Made by a program: the position numbers and the translations under genes. Positions 1 through 9,000 of a DNA stretch of 64,000 bases are shown here, in pieces. How positions within the stretch are numbered: the first letter of the stretch is position 1; each line of letters opens with the position of its first letter. The DNA comes from CAVQNQ01 sp963714205 (GTDB lineage Bacteria; Acidobacteriota; Terriglobia; Bryobacterales; Bryobacteraceae): NCBI GenBank assembly GCA_963714205.1, contig CAVQNQ010000008.1, forward strand, positions 124,001 to 188,000. Reading direction: 5' to 3'. Under the pieces are notes generated by a model. The model was not told where the DNA came from. It saw nothing but the letters and a program-made list of their open reading frames with translations, and did no database searches.

Positions 1-1439
1 GAATGTTCGACTGCGGAACTGCAACATTGCCGATATATACCTGCGCCTGCGTAGGGATCGCGTGCGGTGGGTTGCTATAGGAAACGTCGCTATCGTTCGG
101 ATCGGAGCCGATCGCGGTGCCCCAGATGGTAATCGCTTCCCCCGCCTGGGCGGAGTTGGTGGGCGTGATGACCGCGCCCGTGACCGAATCCTGCAAGACC
201 GCGTAATTTCCGTTGTACACGTCGATGCCGAAGGCGGCGGGAACAACGGTGAAGCTATAGGCGGCGCTGGTTTGACCGTTATAACTGACTGTCACCGTCG
301 CCGGACCGGGCGGGACCGCGGCGGGCATGACGCCGGCGATTTGCGTGGCGATCGCGTAATAAAGTCCCGGCGTGTACGTCTTGCCGCCGGCATTGACGGT
401 TACGACGGCGCCGTTGAGCCCCTCCAGTGGTCGGCAGAGGGGCCTTGGTGCTGTCTTGCAGCGCGGTGACGGTGGTGGCCGACGCCATACCGTCGCCGTG
501 AATCACGAAAATCGAGCTCGGTCCAATGCCAGAATTGGGGAATCCGGCGGGAATCGAGCTGGAGTTGTTCTCGATATCGGTGATGCTGGGCGGAATCGGG
601 CCGCCGGTATTGACCGTGCCGGAAGTCGTGAAGCTGATCGTCCCACCGGAAAGCACGGATCCCGTAACCGTGCCTGACGCCGTTAAGGTCGTGCTGGTAT
701 AGCCGGCATAGCTGCTGGTTCCGCCCGTGATCGTGGCCGAGGCGCTGAACGGACCGGAATTGACCAGCACGGTCTCCGGGAAGGTCACGGTGCCGGTGAC
801 GGTGCCGTGGACCAGCGTCACCGTGAACGGAACGGTCACGTTGCCTCCGCTGATATTGGTGAGCGAACCGCTCGCGCTGAACGTGCCCGTATCGGGCGAA
901 CTGCCGGCCAGCGCCAGGGTGGCAGGCCCGGAAAACACGGTAGTCCCCGATATCGTGAAGGCGGCATTCGTCACCGTAAACGTGAAGCTCCGTGTATCAG
1001 CCGTGCCGGAAACCGAGAAGCTGAGCGTCCCGCCGGAAAGCAGGGGGCCCGTAAGCCCTGACCCCGGTACGGTCGAGCTGGTAGAGCCGGCATACCTGTC
1101 GGTTCCGCCCGTGATCGTGGTCGAGCTGCTGGCCGGACCGGGACTTACCAGCGATGTCTCCGGGAAGGTTACGGTGCCGGTGATCGTGCCGTGGCCCAGC
1201 GTGGCCGTAAACGGAACGGTCACGTTGCCTCCGCTGATATTGGCGAGCGAACCGCTCGCGCTGAAGGTTCCGGTGTCGGGCGAAACGCCGCTCAGCGTCA
1301 GCGTGGCAGGCCCGGAAACGGACACGCTGGTCTCCGATGCGGTGACGGAGGCGCTCGTCACGGTAAATGTGAAGTTCAGTATGGCAGCTCCCGCGGCAAC
1401 GATCAGGATCAACGCAGGAGCAATCATGAGGCGACTCAT
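1..1439 (-). CDS. Secreted repeat protein with TIGR03437-like C-terminal domain; frameshifted and cut by the window edge
   Basis: The ATG at 1439 has a good ribosome site (GGGAGGAATT) and begins a signal peptide (MSRLMIAPALILIV...AAGAA). Two tandem Thr/Ser/Gly-rich beta-type repeats of about 125 residues follow, each with a near-identical core (SPDTGTFSASGSL, NISGGNVTVPFT, GTVTFPET). Downstream comes a segment (ITDIENNSSSIPAGFPNSG, IFVIHGDGMA) typical of the acidobacterial TIGR03437 domain. The frame is lost near 424-431: after PLPTT it turns into Arg-rich nonsense, while the adjacent frame carries on sensibly (EGLNGAVVTVNAGGK, then GTAIGSDPNDSDVSYSNPPH, then IPTQAQVYIGNVAVPQSNI at the edge). 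One missing base explains this. The protein is probably cell-surface or secreted; its function is unknown. It is either a sequence error or a recent pseudogene. Confidence 0.75.
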
Positions 1440-1492
1440 TTCAATTCCTCCCGAGCACAGTCGAGTATACACTAGCCACTCTCCTTTTAATC

Positions 1493-1516
1493 CTGTGAGT
1501 TGCGTCTGTGAGTTGC
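1493..1516 (+). repeat. Tandem 13-bp-period direct repeat in a divergent promoter region
   Basis: CTGTGAGTTGC occurs at 1493-1503 and again at 1506-1516, in the 127-bp gap between the divergently transcribed repeat-protein gene and the J-domain gene. It lies just upstream of two perfect TATAAT hexamers. The arrangement resembles a tandem operator, but no regulator can be named from the sequence. Confidence 0.45.
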
Positions 1517-1520
1517 AGAT

Positions 1521-1546
1521 TATAATCTTCGGATCAGTTGTATAAT
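1521..1546 (+). promoter_or_regulatory. Two candidate -10 hexamers upstream of the J-domain gene
   Basis: Perfect TATAAT hexamers lie at 1521-1526 and 1541-1546, rare in DNA this GC-rich. No convincing -35 box sits 16-18 bp upstream of either. The second would start transcription near 1553, inside the ribosome-site hairpin, so the first is the more practical promoter for the gene at 1567. Confidence 0.4.
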
Positions 1547-1552
1547 TCAAGC

Positions 1553-1565
1553 GGGAGATCCTCCC
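1553..1565 (+). promoter_or_regulatory. Shine-Dalgarno inside a small inverted repeat
   Basis: GGGAG (1553-1557), loop ATC, CTCCC (1561-1565) ends one base before the ATG at 1567. The left arm is the likely ribosome-binding site, so a 5-bp hairpin could mask it. This is seen in sequence; any regulatory effect is inference. Confidence 0.35.
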
Positions 1566-1566
1566 C

Positions 1567-2244
1567 ATGCCGGCGAAGAATTATTACGTCGTCCTGGGTG
1601 TTCCCCGCGGCGAATCGGCGGCGGGCATCCGAGCAGCCTATCACGAGCTTGCCAGGCGCATGCACCCGAATATCACCGGGTCGGCTGGCACGAACCGATT
1701 TCAGCAGATCGACGAAGCGTACGAGGTTCTCTCGGATTCGGGCCGGCGGCGCGCGCACGACCGCGAGTTCGGCGAACTGGAACACGGGATGGAGATTCCG
1801 GTTCACCGCCAGCCGCTACGATGGCCGATCGCGCCCGAGCCGATCTCGCTTTTCGGCCGGCCCGAACAGACACGGCCCTCCTTCGATGCCTTCCGCGAGC
1901 GCTATTTCCGCAACTTCACGGGCTGGAACGTGCCCAAAGCCGAGCACGCGGAAAGCCTGACGCTGGACGTGGCGCTCTCGCCCGCGGAGGCGTTTTACGG
2001 GTGCACGGTGCCGGTGGGCGTGCCGGTTTTCGGCGCCTGTCCGGCGTGCGGCGGGAGGGGCCAGGTCTTCCCGTTCCGTTGCATGGAATGCGCCGCGTCG
2101 GGGCTGGTGGAAGAGCAGCGCACTTTGCGGGTGCGCGTGCCACCGCGGGTCCGATCCGGGACGGTTCTGGAGGCGCCGCTCGATATGTTCGGGATCGGCA
2201 ACCTCTATCTTCGCGTGCAGGTTTCGATCTCGGACGCGCGCTGA
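1567..2244 (+). CDS. J-domain protein with degenerate HPD motif (HPN)
   Basis: A 225-aa protein. Residues 5-70 form a J domain (YYVVLGVP, IRAAYHELARRMHPN, FQQIDEAYEVLSD, RRAHD). The obligatory His-Pro-Asp that stimulates DnaK ATPase reads H33-P34-N35. After a Pro/Arg-rich linker comes a shortened DnaJ-type C-terminal part with two CxxC pairs (C158/C161 in CPACGGRG and C172/C175 in CMECAASG), against four repeats in true DnaJ, then one beta-rich substrate-domain-like stretch (RVRVPPRVRSGTVLEAPL). It is far shorter than DnaJ (about 375 aa). It probably binds substrate or a partner but may not activate Hsp70. Followed 31 bp later by a polysaccharide glycosyltransferase gene on the same strand. 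Confidence 0.8.
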   Translation: MPAKNYYVVLGVPRGESAAGIRAAYHELARRMHPNITGSAGTNRFQQIDEAYEVLSDSGRRRAHDREFGELEHGMEIPVHRQPLRWPIAPEPISLFGRPEQTRPSFDAFRERYFRNFTGWNVPKAEHAESLTLDVALSPAEAFYGCTVPVGVPVFGACPACGGRGQVFPFRCMECAASGLVEEQRTLRVRVPPRVRSGTVLEAPLDMFGIGNLYLRVQVSISDAR

Positions 2245-2275
2245 GCGCTCGCACCCGTGCTATGCTGAGTTCCGG

Positions 2276-3685
2276 ATGTACAGTCGGCAGCGTAAGGCCC
2301 GTGTTTTCTTTGGGCTATCGGACATTTTCTTAATCAGTCTGGCGTTCGAGGCGGCCTACCGGACACGCACTCTCCTGCATTTGGAGCGGGCCTTTTACAT
2401 GAGCGCGGAGCGCAAGGCCCTGGTGCTGGGTATGTCGCTGGCGGCCTGGGTGGCGATCGCTCTCTGGCTGGAAGTCTACGACAAGCTGGATTCCGGCCAT
2501 CCCACTGTCATCCTGCGCGACGCGATGCGGCAATGCGGCTATGGCGCGCTGGCCGTGGTGCTGATGGAATACGCGCTGCGCCTGGACCTGAGCCGGCCTT
2601 TTCTGCTGCTGTTTTCCGTGTACGCCTGGGTGCTGCTGCTGCTTTTCCGGCTGACCGCCGGGCGCATGGTGGGGGTGATCCGCCGGGAGTTCGCCGCGCC
2701 GCACTACGTGATGGTGGTGGGGACCGGCGAACGGGCCATGCGGCTGGCGCGCGAGCTCGAGCAATCGGCGGAGTACGGCGTGCGGCTGCGCGGTTTTCTG
2801 AGCGAAACGGGAGGGGCGCCCGCGGAGATCGCCCTGGAGGCCCTCTACCGCGTGTGGCCGGTGGCCGAGCTGCCCTCCATTTTGCGGCGCAACGTGGTGG
2901 ACGAGGTGGTCTTCGCGGTGGGCAGCGAGAGGCTGGCGGAGCTCGAAGAGGTCTTCCTGATGTGCGACGAAGAGGGCGTGCGCACGCGCGTGGCTGTGGA
3001 TTTCTTCCCGCACGTCAATAGCACGGTATCGCTGGACCGGTTCGGAGGCACTCCGCTGCTGACCTTTTCGGCGGCCCCTTACGACGAATTGCGCCTGCTG
3101 GTAAAGCGCACCGCGGATATCCTCGGCGCCGCGGCGGGGCTGGTGGTGCTGGCGCCGTGCATGGGAATCATCGCGCTGGCGATCCGGCTGACCTCGTCCG
3201 GGCCGGTTGTCTTCCGGCAGGTGCGCTGCGGGCTTAACGGGCGCCGGTTCCTGTTCTACAAGTTCCGCTCGATGTGCGAGAACGCCGAGGAAATGAAGGC
3301 CGCGGTGGCGCACCTGAACGAGCGCCAGACGGCGTTCAAGATCCGCGACGACCCGCGGCTGACGCCGATCGGCCGCTATCTGCGCAAGTTCTCGATCGAC
3401 GAGTGGCCGCAGTTGTGGAACGTGCTGAGGGGGGACATGTCGCTGGTGGGGCCGCGGCCGGCAGTGCCGGACGAGGTGGACCGGTATAAGCGCTGGCAGC
3501 GGCGCCGGCTGCGCATGCGGCCGGGGCTGACCTGCCTGTGGGCCATCTCGGGGCGCGACAACGTGGATTTCGAGACCTGGATGAAAATGGACATGAAGTA
3601 CATCGATACCTGGTCTCTGGCACTCGATTGGAAGATCCTATTGCGGACCATTCCCCGCGTGCTGACGGGACGCGGGGCTAATTAA
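2276..3685 (+). CDS. Exopolysaccharide biosynthesis polyprenyl glycosylphosphotransferase
   Basis: A 469-aa integral membrane initiating sugar-1-phosphate transferase (WbaP/WcaJ/CpsE-like, PNPT family). The N-terminal third holds several hydrophobic helices. A central CoA-binding-like Rossmann segment follows (VMVVGTGERAMRLARELE), then one more membrane helix (ADILGAAAGLVVLAPCMGIIALAIRL). The C-terminal catalytic domain carries the expected motifs: FRQVRCGLNGRRFLFYKFRSM, RDDPRLTPIGRYLRKFSIDE, LWNVLRGDMSLVGPRPA, LRMRPGLTCLWAISGR. It transfers a hexose- or N-acetylhexosamine-phosphate from a nucleotide sugar to undecaprenyl phosphate. No other exopolysaccharide gene is adjacent, so it works with enzymes encoded elsewhere. 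Confidence 0.9.
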   Translation: MYSRQRKARVFFGLSDIFLISLAFEAAYRTRTLLHLERAFYMSAERKALVLGMSLAAWVAIALWLEVYDKLDSGHPTVILRDAMRQCGYGALAVVLMEYALRLDLSRPFLLLFSVYAWVLLLLFRLTAGRMVGVIRREFAAPHYVMVVGTGERAMRLARELEQSAEYGVRLRGFLSETGGAPAEIALEALYRVWPVAELPSILRRNVVDEVVFAVGSERLAELEEVFLMCDEEGVRTRVAVDFFPHVNSTVSLDRFGGTPLLTFSAAPYDELRLLVKRTADILGAAAGLVVLAPCMGIIALAIRLTSSGPVVFRQVRCGLNGRRFLFYKFRSMCENAEEMKAAVAHLNERQTAFKIRDDPRLTPIGRYLRKFSIDEWPQLWNVLRGDMSLVGPRPAVPDEVDRYKRWQRRRLRMRPGLTCLWAISGRDNVDFETWMKMDMKYIDTWSLALDWKILLRTIPRVLTGRGAN

Positions 3686-3696
3686 AGGCGGGACAG

Positions 3697-4314
3697 ATGC
3701 ACCTGATTCCAACGCAAAACGAGGTTCTGGAGATTCTGCGCGACACCAGCGCGCTGCGCGACGGTCATTTCGAATATTCCTCGGGCTTGCACTCGAACGA
3801 ATTCCTGCAGGTTCCGCTGGCCCTGCGCTACTACCAATACCAGCGCATGCTCTCGGTGGGCGTGAGCCGGCTGCTGCGCGCCAACCCGGAGATCCGCGCG
3901 ATCGTGCCCGAGCTTTCCATCGTCACGCCGATGACGGGAGGGCTGCCAGTGGCTTACGGCGTGTGCGAGGCGATGCGCGCGCACCAGGTCTACTGGGCCG
4001 AACGGGAGTGCGAGGGCGAACCGTTGCGCTTTCGCCAGTTTGTGAAGCCGCATCCGGGCGAGCAGGTGGTGCTGGTGGATGACATCCTGCGCAGCGGGGG
4101 CAGGATCGCGGAGCTCAAGGAACTCCTGGAGAAGCACGGCGCCACGGTAGTGGGGCTGGCCGTGGTGGTCTATCAGCCCACTCCGGACACGCGCGATTTC
4201 GGCTCCCTGCCGCTTTATTACCTGGTCAAACTGGAGGCCAGCTATTACGCCGATGCGGCCCACTGCGAGATGTGCAAGCGGGGAGTGCCCTGCGAGAAGG
4301 TGCTCATTCAGTAA
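3697..4314 (+). CDS. pyrE: Orotate phosphoribosyltransferase-like protein
   Basis: A 205-aa type I phosphoribosyltransferase. The PRPP loop VVLVDDILRSGG is at about residues 128-139, and a second conserved patch (IVTPMTGGLPVAYGVCEAM) matches the OPRTase hood and substrate region. The C-terminus has a Cys cluster (HCEMCKRGVPCEKV), seen in several OPRTase homologues. It would convert orotate plus PRPP to OMP in pyrimidine synthesis. The start has AGGCGGGA eight bases upstream and lies 11 bp after the sugar transferase stop. No other pyr gene is adjacent, so substrate specificity is inferred. Confidence 0.75.
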   Translation: MHLIPTQNEVLEILRDTSALRDGHFEYSSGLHSNEFLQVPLALRYYQYQRMLSVGVSRLLRANPEIRAIVPELSIVTPMTGGLPVAYGVCEAMRAHQVYWAERECEGEPLRFRQFVKPHPGEQVVLVDDILRSGGRIAELKELLEKHGATVVGLAVVVYQPTPDTRDFGSLPLYYLVKLEASYYADAAHCEMCKRGVPCEKVLIQ

Positions 4315-4385
4315 ATGCTGAATTGGTGTGCAAGGTGTGACAAAGGCGTTACGGGAATGGTGGTTTGGGCGTGAGCGGAGCTGGA

Positions 4386-4417
4386 TTTCCACAGAGTTTT
4401 CAACGGTTCTGTGGAAA
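4386..4417. terminator. Inverted repeat between convergent genes, probable bidirectional terminator
   Basis: TTTCCACAGA (4386-4395) pairs perfectly with TCTGTGGAAA (4408-4417) around a 12-nt loop, in the 157-bp gap between the convergent PRTase and matrixin genes. Position and symmetry fit a bidirectional terminator, though no long T run follows. Each arm also resembles a DnaA box (8 of 9 positions of TTWTNCACA). The rest of the gap shows nothing recognisable. Confidence 0.5.
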
Positions 4418-4471
4418 GCTGGAAGTTCATCACGGCTCAGCGACAATCCCAACAGGGCTCTCGCGCGCCGC

Positions 4472-5971
4472 TCAGTGCCTAACGGCCGTGAAGGCCCGCC
4501 ATCCCGAGTTGCCGGCCGCGTCGAACGCCCGGACGGTCACGGTAGTGCTGCCCACCAGGAGCGGAACCGTGGCCGACCAGCTCGTAGTTCCAGCCGCCGT
4601 GCCGGCGTCCCCGTTCGAGGTGGACCAGGTGACCCGCGTCACGCCCACGTTGTCGCTGGCCGTGCCGCTCACCGCGATGGACGCCGACGAAGTTGACACA
4701 ATCGTCAGCGAAGGCACCAGAATCTGCAAGGATGGCGGCGTGGTGTCGGTGCCGGATGGCGGCGTGGGCGTGGGCGTCGTGGGCTGAGTTGGCTGCGGCT
4801 GCGTGGGTTGAGTTGGCGTCGTGGGCTGAGCCGGGGTCGAGCCGGCCGGGGGGTATAGCGCCAGCGCGCCCGCGATGTCATCGGCGGTCAGGCCCGTAGC
4901 CGGCGAGTAGTAGGGGTACATCACTGCGCCTGGCAGGCTGGAATGAGCCAGTCCCAGCGCGTGGCCGGCTTCATGCAGCGCCACCGAGAACAGATCCACG
5001 CCGGTGCCCACCCCCCAGCTCTCGGAGGCGTCGAAGTGCATATCCCCCGCGATCGTTTCGGAGTTTTGCGGCACGGGATAAAACGTGTGGGCCAGCACGC
5101 CTCCAGGGCCGTCGAAGGGGTACGCATCGCCGTGCGCTCCGCTGGCGAATAGAATGTCGATGCTGCGCGGCTGCCCGCTCGAAGCCGCCGGCGCGAAGGT
5201 CACGTTCACGTAGCTCGCCCAGGTTTGAAAAGCCCGCTCGATCTCGCCGCGCGCGGTGTTCGCGGAGATCTGGGTGGTGAGCGAATTGAAATAGTATTGG
5301 AGCGCCACCTTGCCCGTGGCGTCCTTGGACCACCCGCTTCCCGCCAGGGCGTACTCGGCGACCGGCCCGGCCTCGGTGATCGGGCCGGGGCACCACAGCA
5401 CCTGGCGGCGCGTGGCGAGTTCCACGGTGGCGGGCATGATGTAGGCCACCGGGTCGCGGGCCGCCAGTTCCGCCAAACGTTCGCGCACCCCGGTTACCAG
5501 CAGCCGGTCGGGGGAGAGATTGCCGTTTTCGAGCACCTCGAAGCCGCGCCGGCGCACCATAGCGCGCGCCTCCTGCATATCCGCATCGGGATGGAAGATA
5601 ACCAGGTACGCGCCGGCCGGCTCGGTTTCGAGCGCGGGGCTCAGCTTATCGGACGCCGCCAGGCGGCCCAGCCAGGTGACGCCGAGCCCGGCGAGATCCA
5701 GCGGCGCATCGCCCGAGACCATCAGGGCGGATTCCGGAACGTAGGACAACACGCGTATGCGCCGCCGCGCCAGTTCCCGGCGGAGCTCCGGCCCCGGATA
5801 GGAACGAAACTGCACGATATAATGCCCGAAGCCGCGCGCACTGGCGCCTTGCGGCGCCGTGGAAACGGGCGCGCGCGGATCGATTTCGCGAGCTTTCAGA
5901 CGGATAGGACCTTGCGCCCCGGCCGCCTGCAAACACAGCAGGAACAGGGCTACGGCCCGCCAAATTGTCAC
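4472..5971 (-). CDS. Secreted matrixin-like zinc metalloprotease with Pro/Thr linker and Ig-like domain
   Basis: A 499-aa exported protein. The GTG start at 5971 is preceded by GGAGATTCCA and followed by a signal peptide (WRAVALFLLCLQAAGAQG). The N-terminal half resembles a propeptide or inhibitor region. The catalytic domain has the full matrixin zinc motif HEAGHALGLAHS (HExxHxxGxxH), followed by VMYPYY with the Met-turn methionine. A low-complexity Pro-Thr-Gln linker (TPTQPTQPQPTQPTTPTPTPP) leads to a C-terminal bacterial Ig-like domain (SASIAVSGTASDNVGV... TVRAFDAAGNSGW), likely for surface or polymer attachment. It probably degrades extracellular protein. It stands alone as a minus-strand gene downstream of the kinase pair. 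Confidence 0.88.
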   Translation of the reverse strand: MTIWRAVALFLLCLQAAGAQGPIRLKAREIDPRAPVSTAPQGASARGFGHYIVQFRSYPGPELRRELARRRIRVLSYVPESALMVSGDAPLDLAGLGVTWLGRLAASDKLSPALETEPAGAYLVIFHPDADMQEARAMVRRRGFEVLENGNLSPDRLLVTGVRERLAELAARDPVAYIMPATVELATRRQVLWCPGPITEAGPVAEYALAGSGWSKDATGKVALQYYFNSLTTQISANTARGEIERAFQTWASYVNVTFAPAASSGQPRSIDILFASGAHGDAYPFDGPGGVLAHTFYPVPQNSETIAGDMHFDASESWGVGTGVDLFSVALHEAGHALGLAHSSLPGAVMYPYYSPATGLTADDIAGALALYPPAGSTPAQPTTPTQPTQPQPTQPTTPTPTPPSGTDTTPPSLQILVPSLTIVSTSSASIAVSGTASDNVGVTRVTWSTSNGDAGTAAGTTSWSATVPLLVGSTTVTVRAFDAAGNSGWRAFTAVRH

Positions 5972-6038
5972 TGGAATCTCCGAGAGTCTTTTCGGCTGGA
6001 CTGCGGAGTTTATTAGCCGGTTTCAGACGGCGGGCGGG

Positions 6039-9000
6039 TTATCCTACGTAAACTTTCACCTTCTCGGCAAGCCTGGTGGAGGTGTAGGGCTTCTGGAGGA
6101 AGCCGGCCACCGGCTGGCCCTGAAACATGGTCATGGCTTCGGCCTCGCTGTAGCCGCTCGACACCACCACCTTGACTCCCGGGCGGATCCTCCTGAGTTC
6201 GGGGAGCGTCTCTTCGCCGCTGAGATCCGGCATGCTGAGATCGAGGACCACCAGGGCGATCTCGCCGGGATATCTCTTGAACAGGTCGATCGCCGCGCGG
6301 CCGTTCTCCGCTACCAGGACTGCGTATCCGTGGAGCTCGAGGGACCTTTGCGCCATCCCTCGCACCAGCGGTTCATCGTCCACCACCAGAACCACTCCGG
6401 CGCCGCGGAGCGCCGTGTTGGCGACCGGGGAGTCGGCCTCCTTGCCCCGACGGGCCGCCGCCGGGAACAGGACCGTGAAACAACTGCCCTGGCCCGGTAC
6501 GCTGGTCACCGAGATGGCGCCCTTGTGGCCGCGCACAATGCCGGCAACGGCGGCCAGGCCCAGCCCTCGCCCAGTGAACTTCGTGGAGAAGAAAGGATCG
6601 AAGATCTTAGCCCTGGTGGCGTCGCTCATGCCGCAGCCGGTGTCGCGAACCTCAAGAAGGACGTATTCACCCCGTTTCAACTCGGCCGCCTCCGGATGGA
6701 GCCGAACGTAGGCATCGTCCACGTTCTGGACGCCGGTCCGGACGGAGATCAGGCCGTCACGGCTGCCGATGGCTTCCGCCGCATTCAGCACCAGGTTCAT
6801 GAAGACCTGCTGAATCTGCCCGCGATCGGCTTCGATAGGCGGCAGATCTTCTTCCAGGTCGAAATGCAGCGCGATCTTCTTGGAGATGGACGGCCGCACG
6901 AGGCCGCCGATTTCGGGGATGAGCGCCGAAAGATCGAGCGCTTCCACGACGAACCTGCCCTTGCCGGAATAGGCCAGCATCTGACGGGTCAGGTGGGCGG
7001 CCTGTTCGCCGGTCTTGATGACCGCATCCAGCAGCTCGGCGGCGGGGTTGCCGGGCGGAAGCAGTTCCTGGGCGAGGCTGGCGTTGCCGATCACGCCGAC
7101 CAGCAGGTTGTTGAAGTCATGGGCCACGCCGCCCGCCAACAATCCGAGGCTTTCGAGTTTCTGAGTTTGCCGCAGCCGCTCCTCGGCCTGCTTGCGCTCG
7201 GTTATGTCGGTCATCAGAGCCAGTGCCAGTGGCGTGCCGCCCTGCTCCACAAAGCTGAGGCTAACCTCCATTGGAAACTCGGCGGCGTCCTTCCTGCGGC
7301 CGAACAGCTCCAGCCCGAGCGCCATAGGCCGGGTGCTCGGGTGGGCGAAGTATTCCCGCATGTGCGCGGCGTGCGCCTCGCGGAAGCGCTCCGGCAGCAG
7401 GATCTCCAGAGGCTGGCCCACCAACTCGTCCCGGCCGTAGCCGAACACTTCTTCCGTCCGGGCGTTGACGACGACGATGCGGCCCCCCTCATCGCTGGCG
7501 ATGATCCCCTGCGGCGCCGATTCGAGCAGCGCGCGCCAGCGGGCTTCGCTTTCGCGGAGCGCCTGCTCGTCGCGTTTGCGGTCGGTGATCACTTCGCTGA
7601 AGATGATAATTCCGCCGATCTCACCCTGGGCGTTGCGCCAGGGATGGTTCTCCCAGCGCACCCAGTCCAGGCTCCCATCGGCGCGGGGGAAGGCTTCTTC
7701 GTCGCACCGCTCCACCGCTCCGGCGAGGCAGCGCCGGTGCCGCTCTTTCCAGTGCTCCGGGATTTCCGGAAAAACGTCGTAATGGCAGCGGCCCAGGATG
7801 TACACCTCGCTCAACCGGTGAGCCTCCACCCACTTGCGGCTGGCCACCAGGTAGCGCATCTCCCGGTCGAACATGGCTACGGCCGCGGGAGCATACTCGA
7901 CGAAGAGCCGCAGGCGCTCCTCGTTTTCGCGCAGGGCGTCTTCAATCTCACGGCGTTCGGTGATGTCCCGAACCACTTGGATCAGCGTAGGCGCGCCGCC
8001 GATGGTGGCAGCTTGCGAGCTGACTTCCACCGGGAAGGCGGCGCCATCCTTGCGCCGGTGAGCGGTTTCGAAGAGCAGGCTGTGGGCATCGAGCGCCGCC
8101 ATCCGGTCCGCGGCCGGCGCCTCCGTTCCGGGCGCGCGCAGATCCTGGAGCGTCAGCCGCTTCAGCTCTTCACGCGTATAGCCGTAGGCGGCGGCCGCGG
8201 CGGCATTGGCCTCGAGGATGCGGCCATCCTCGCGCCGCACGTACAAGACGATGTCGCGGATGTTCTGGGAGAGCAGCTCGTAGCGGGCCAGCTCCTCGAT
8301 CAGCCGGTTTCGCTCGGTCACGTCCAGCACCTGGGAGAAGACAGATACCAGGTTCCCGGCAGAATCCCGGATGGAGGTGTTGTACCACTCGCAGTGAATC
8401 ACCGCGCCATCCTTGCGGACATTGCGATTCTTGTTGATATTGCTGGGGCGCTTGCCCGAGATTATATCCTCCATCACTGCGCTGACGGAGGGGAGATCCT
8501 CCTCATAGACCCAGGGCAGCTCGTCGATGCGCTTTCCCAGGACCTCTGCGGCGGTCCAACCGAACACGTGTTCGGCCTCGCCCGCCCAGCGGGTGATGTG
8601 AAAGCCGCCGTCCCATTCCACCACGGCCAACGGCGAGTGATCCACGTGGAGATTCAGGCGCTGGTGGGCTTCCCGCAGGGCCTCGTCGGCCCTTCTTCTT
8701 TCGTCGGCCAGGCGGGCCTGCGCCTCTGCTTCGTCCGCCCGCGCATGGGCGCGCCGCAGGGCCTCGGCGGTCCACGCGATCGTCGCGCAGCTCAAGAGGA
8801 AAACCGCCATGGCAATCCAGTCGGCGGGGTCGCGAATCGTCAGGCTGCCGACGGGTTCCATTAAGAAGTAATCGGCCAGGAACGCGCTGAGAGCCGCCGC
8901 CCCCAGCCCGGCCTCCAAACCCCCATACAGGGCGGCGACGATGACGGCGGGATAGAAAGTAATGAAGGTAACGCGCGTGCCGAGCATCCCCAGGGGCCAC

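Noticed and set aside
4386..4417. Replication origin
   Set aside because: Only two near-consensus DnaA-like boxes, no AT-rich element, and no dnaA, dnaN or gidA nearby.
4770..4850. Possible CRISPR or short tandem repeat array
   Set aside because: The repetition encodes a Pro-Thr-Gln linker in the matrixin gene; units are short and irregular, with no spacers.
5859..8864. A 1001-codon plus-strand open frame opposite the matrixin and kinase genes
   Set aside because: Antisense shadow of GC-rich coding sequence: no family motifs, compositionally odd His/Arg-rich protein, while the minus strand encodes clear PAS/kinase domains.
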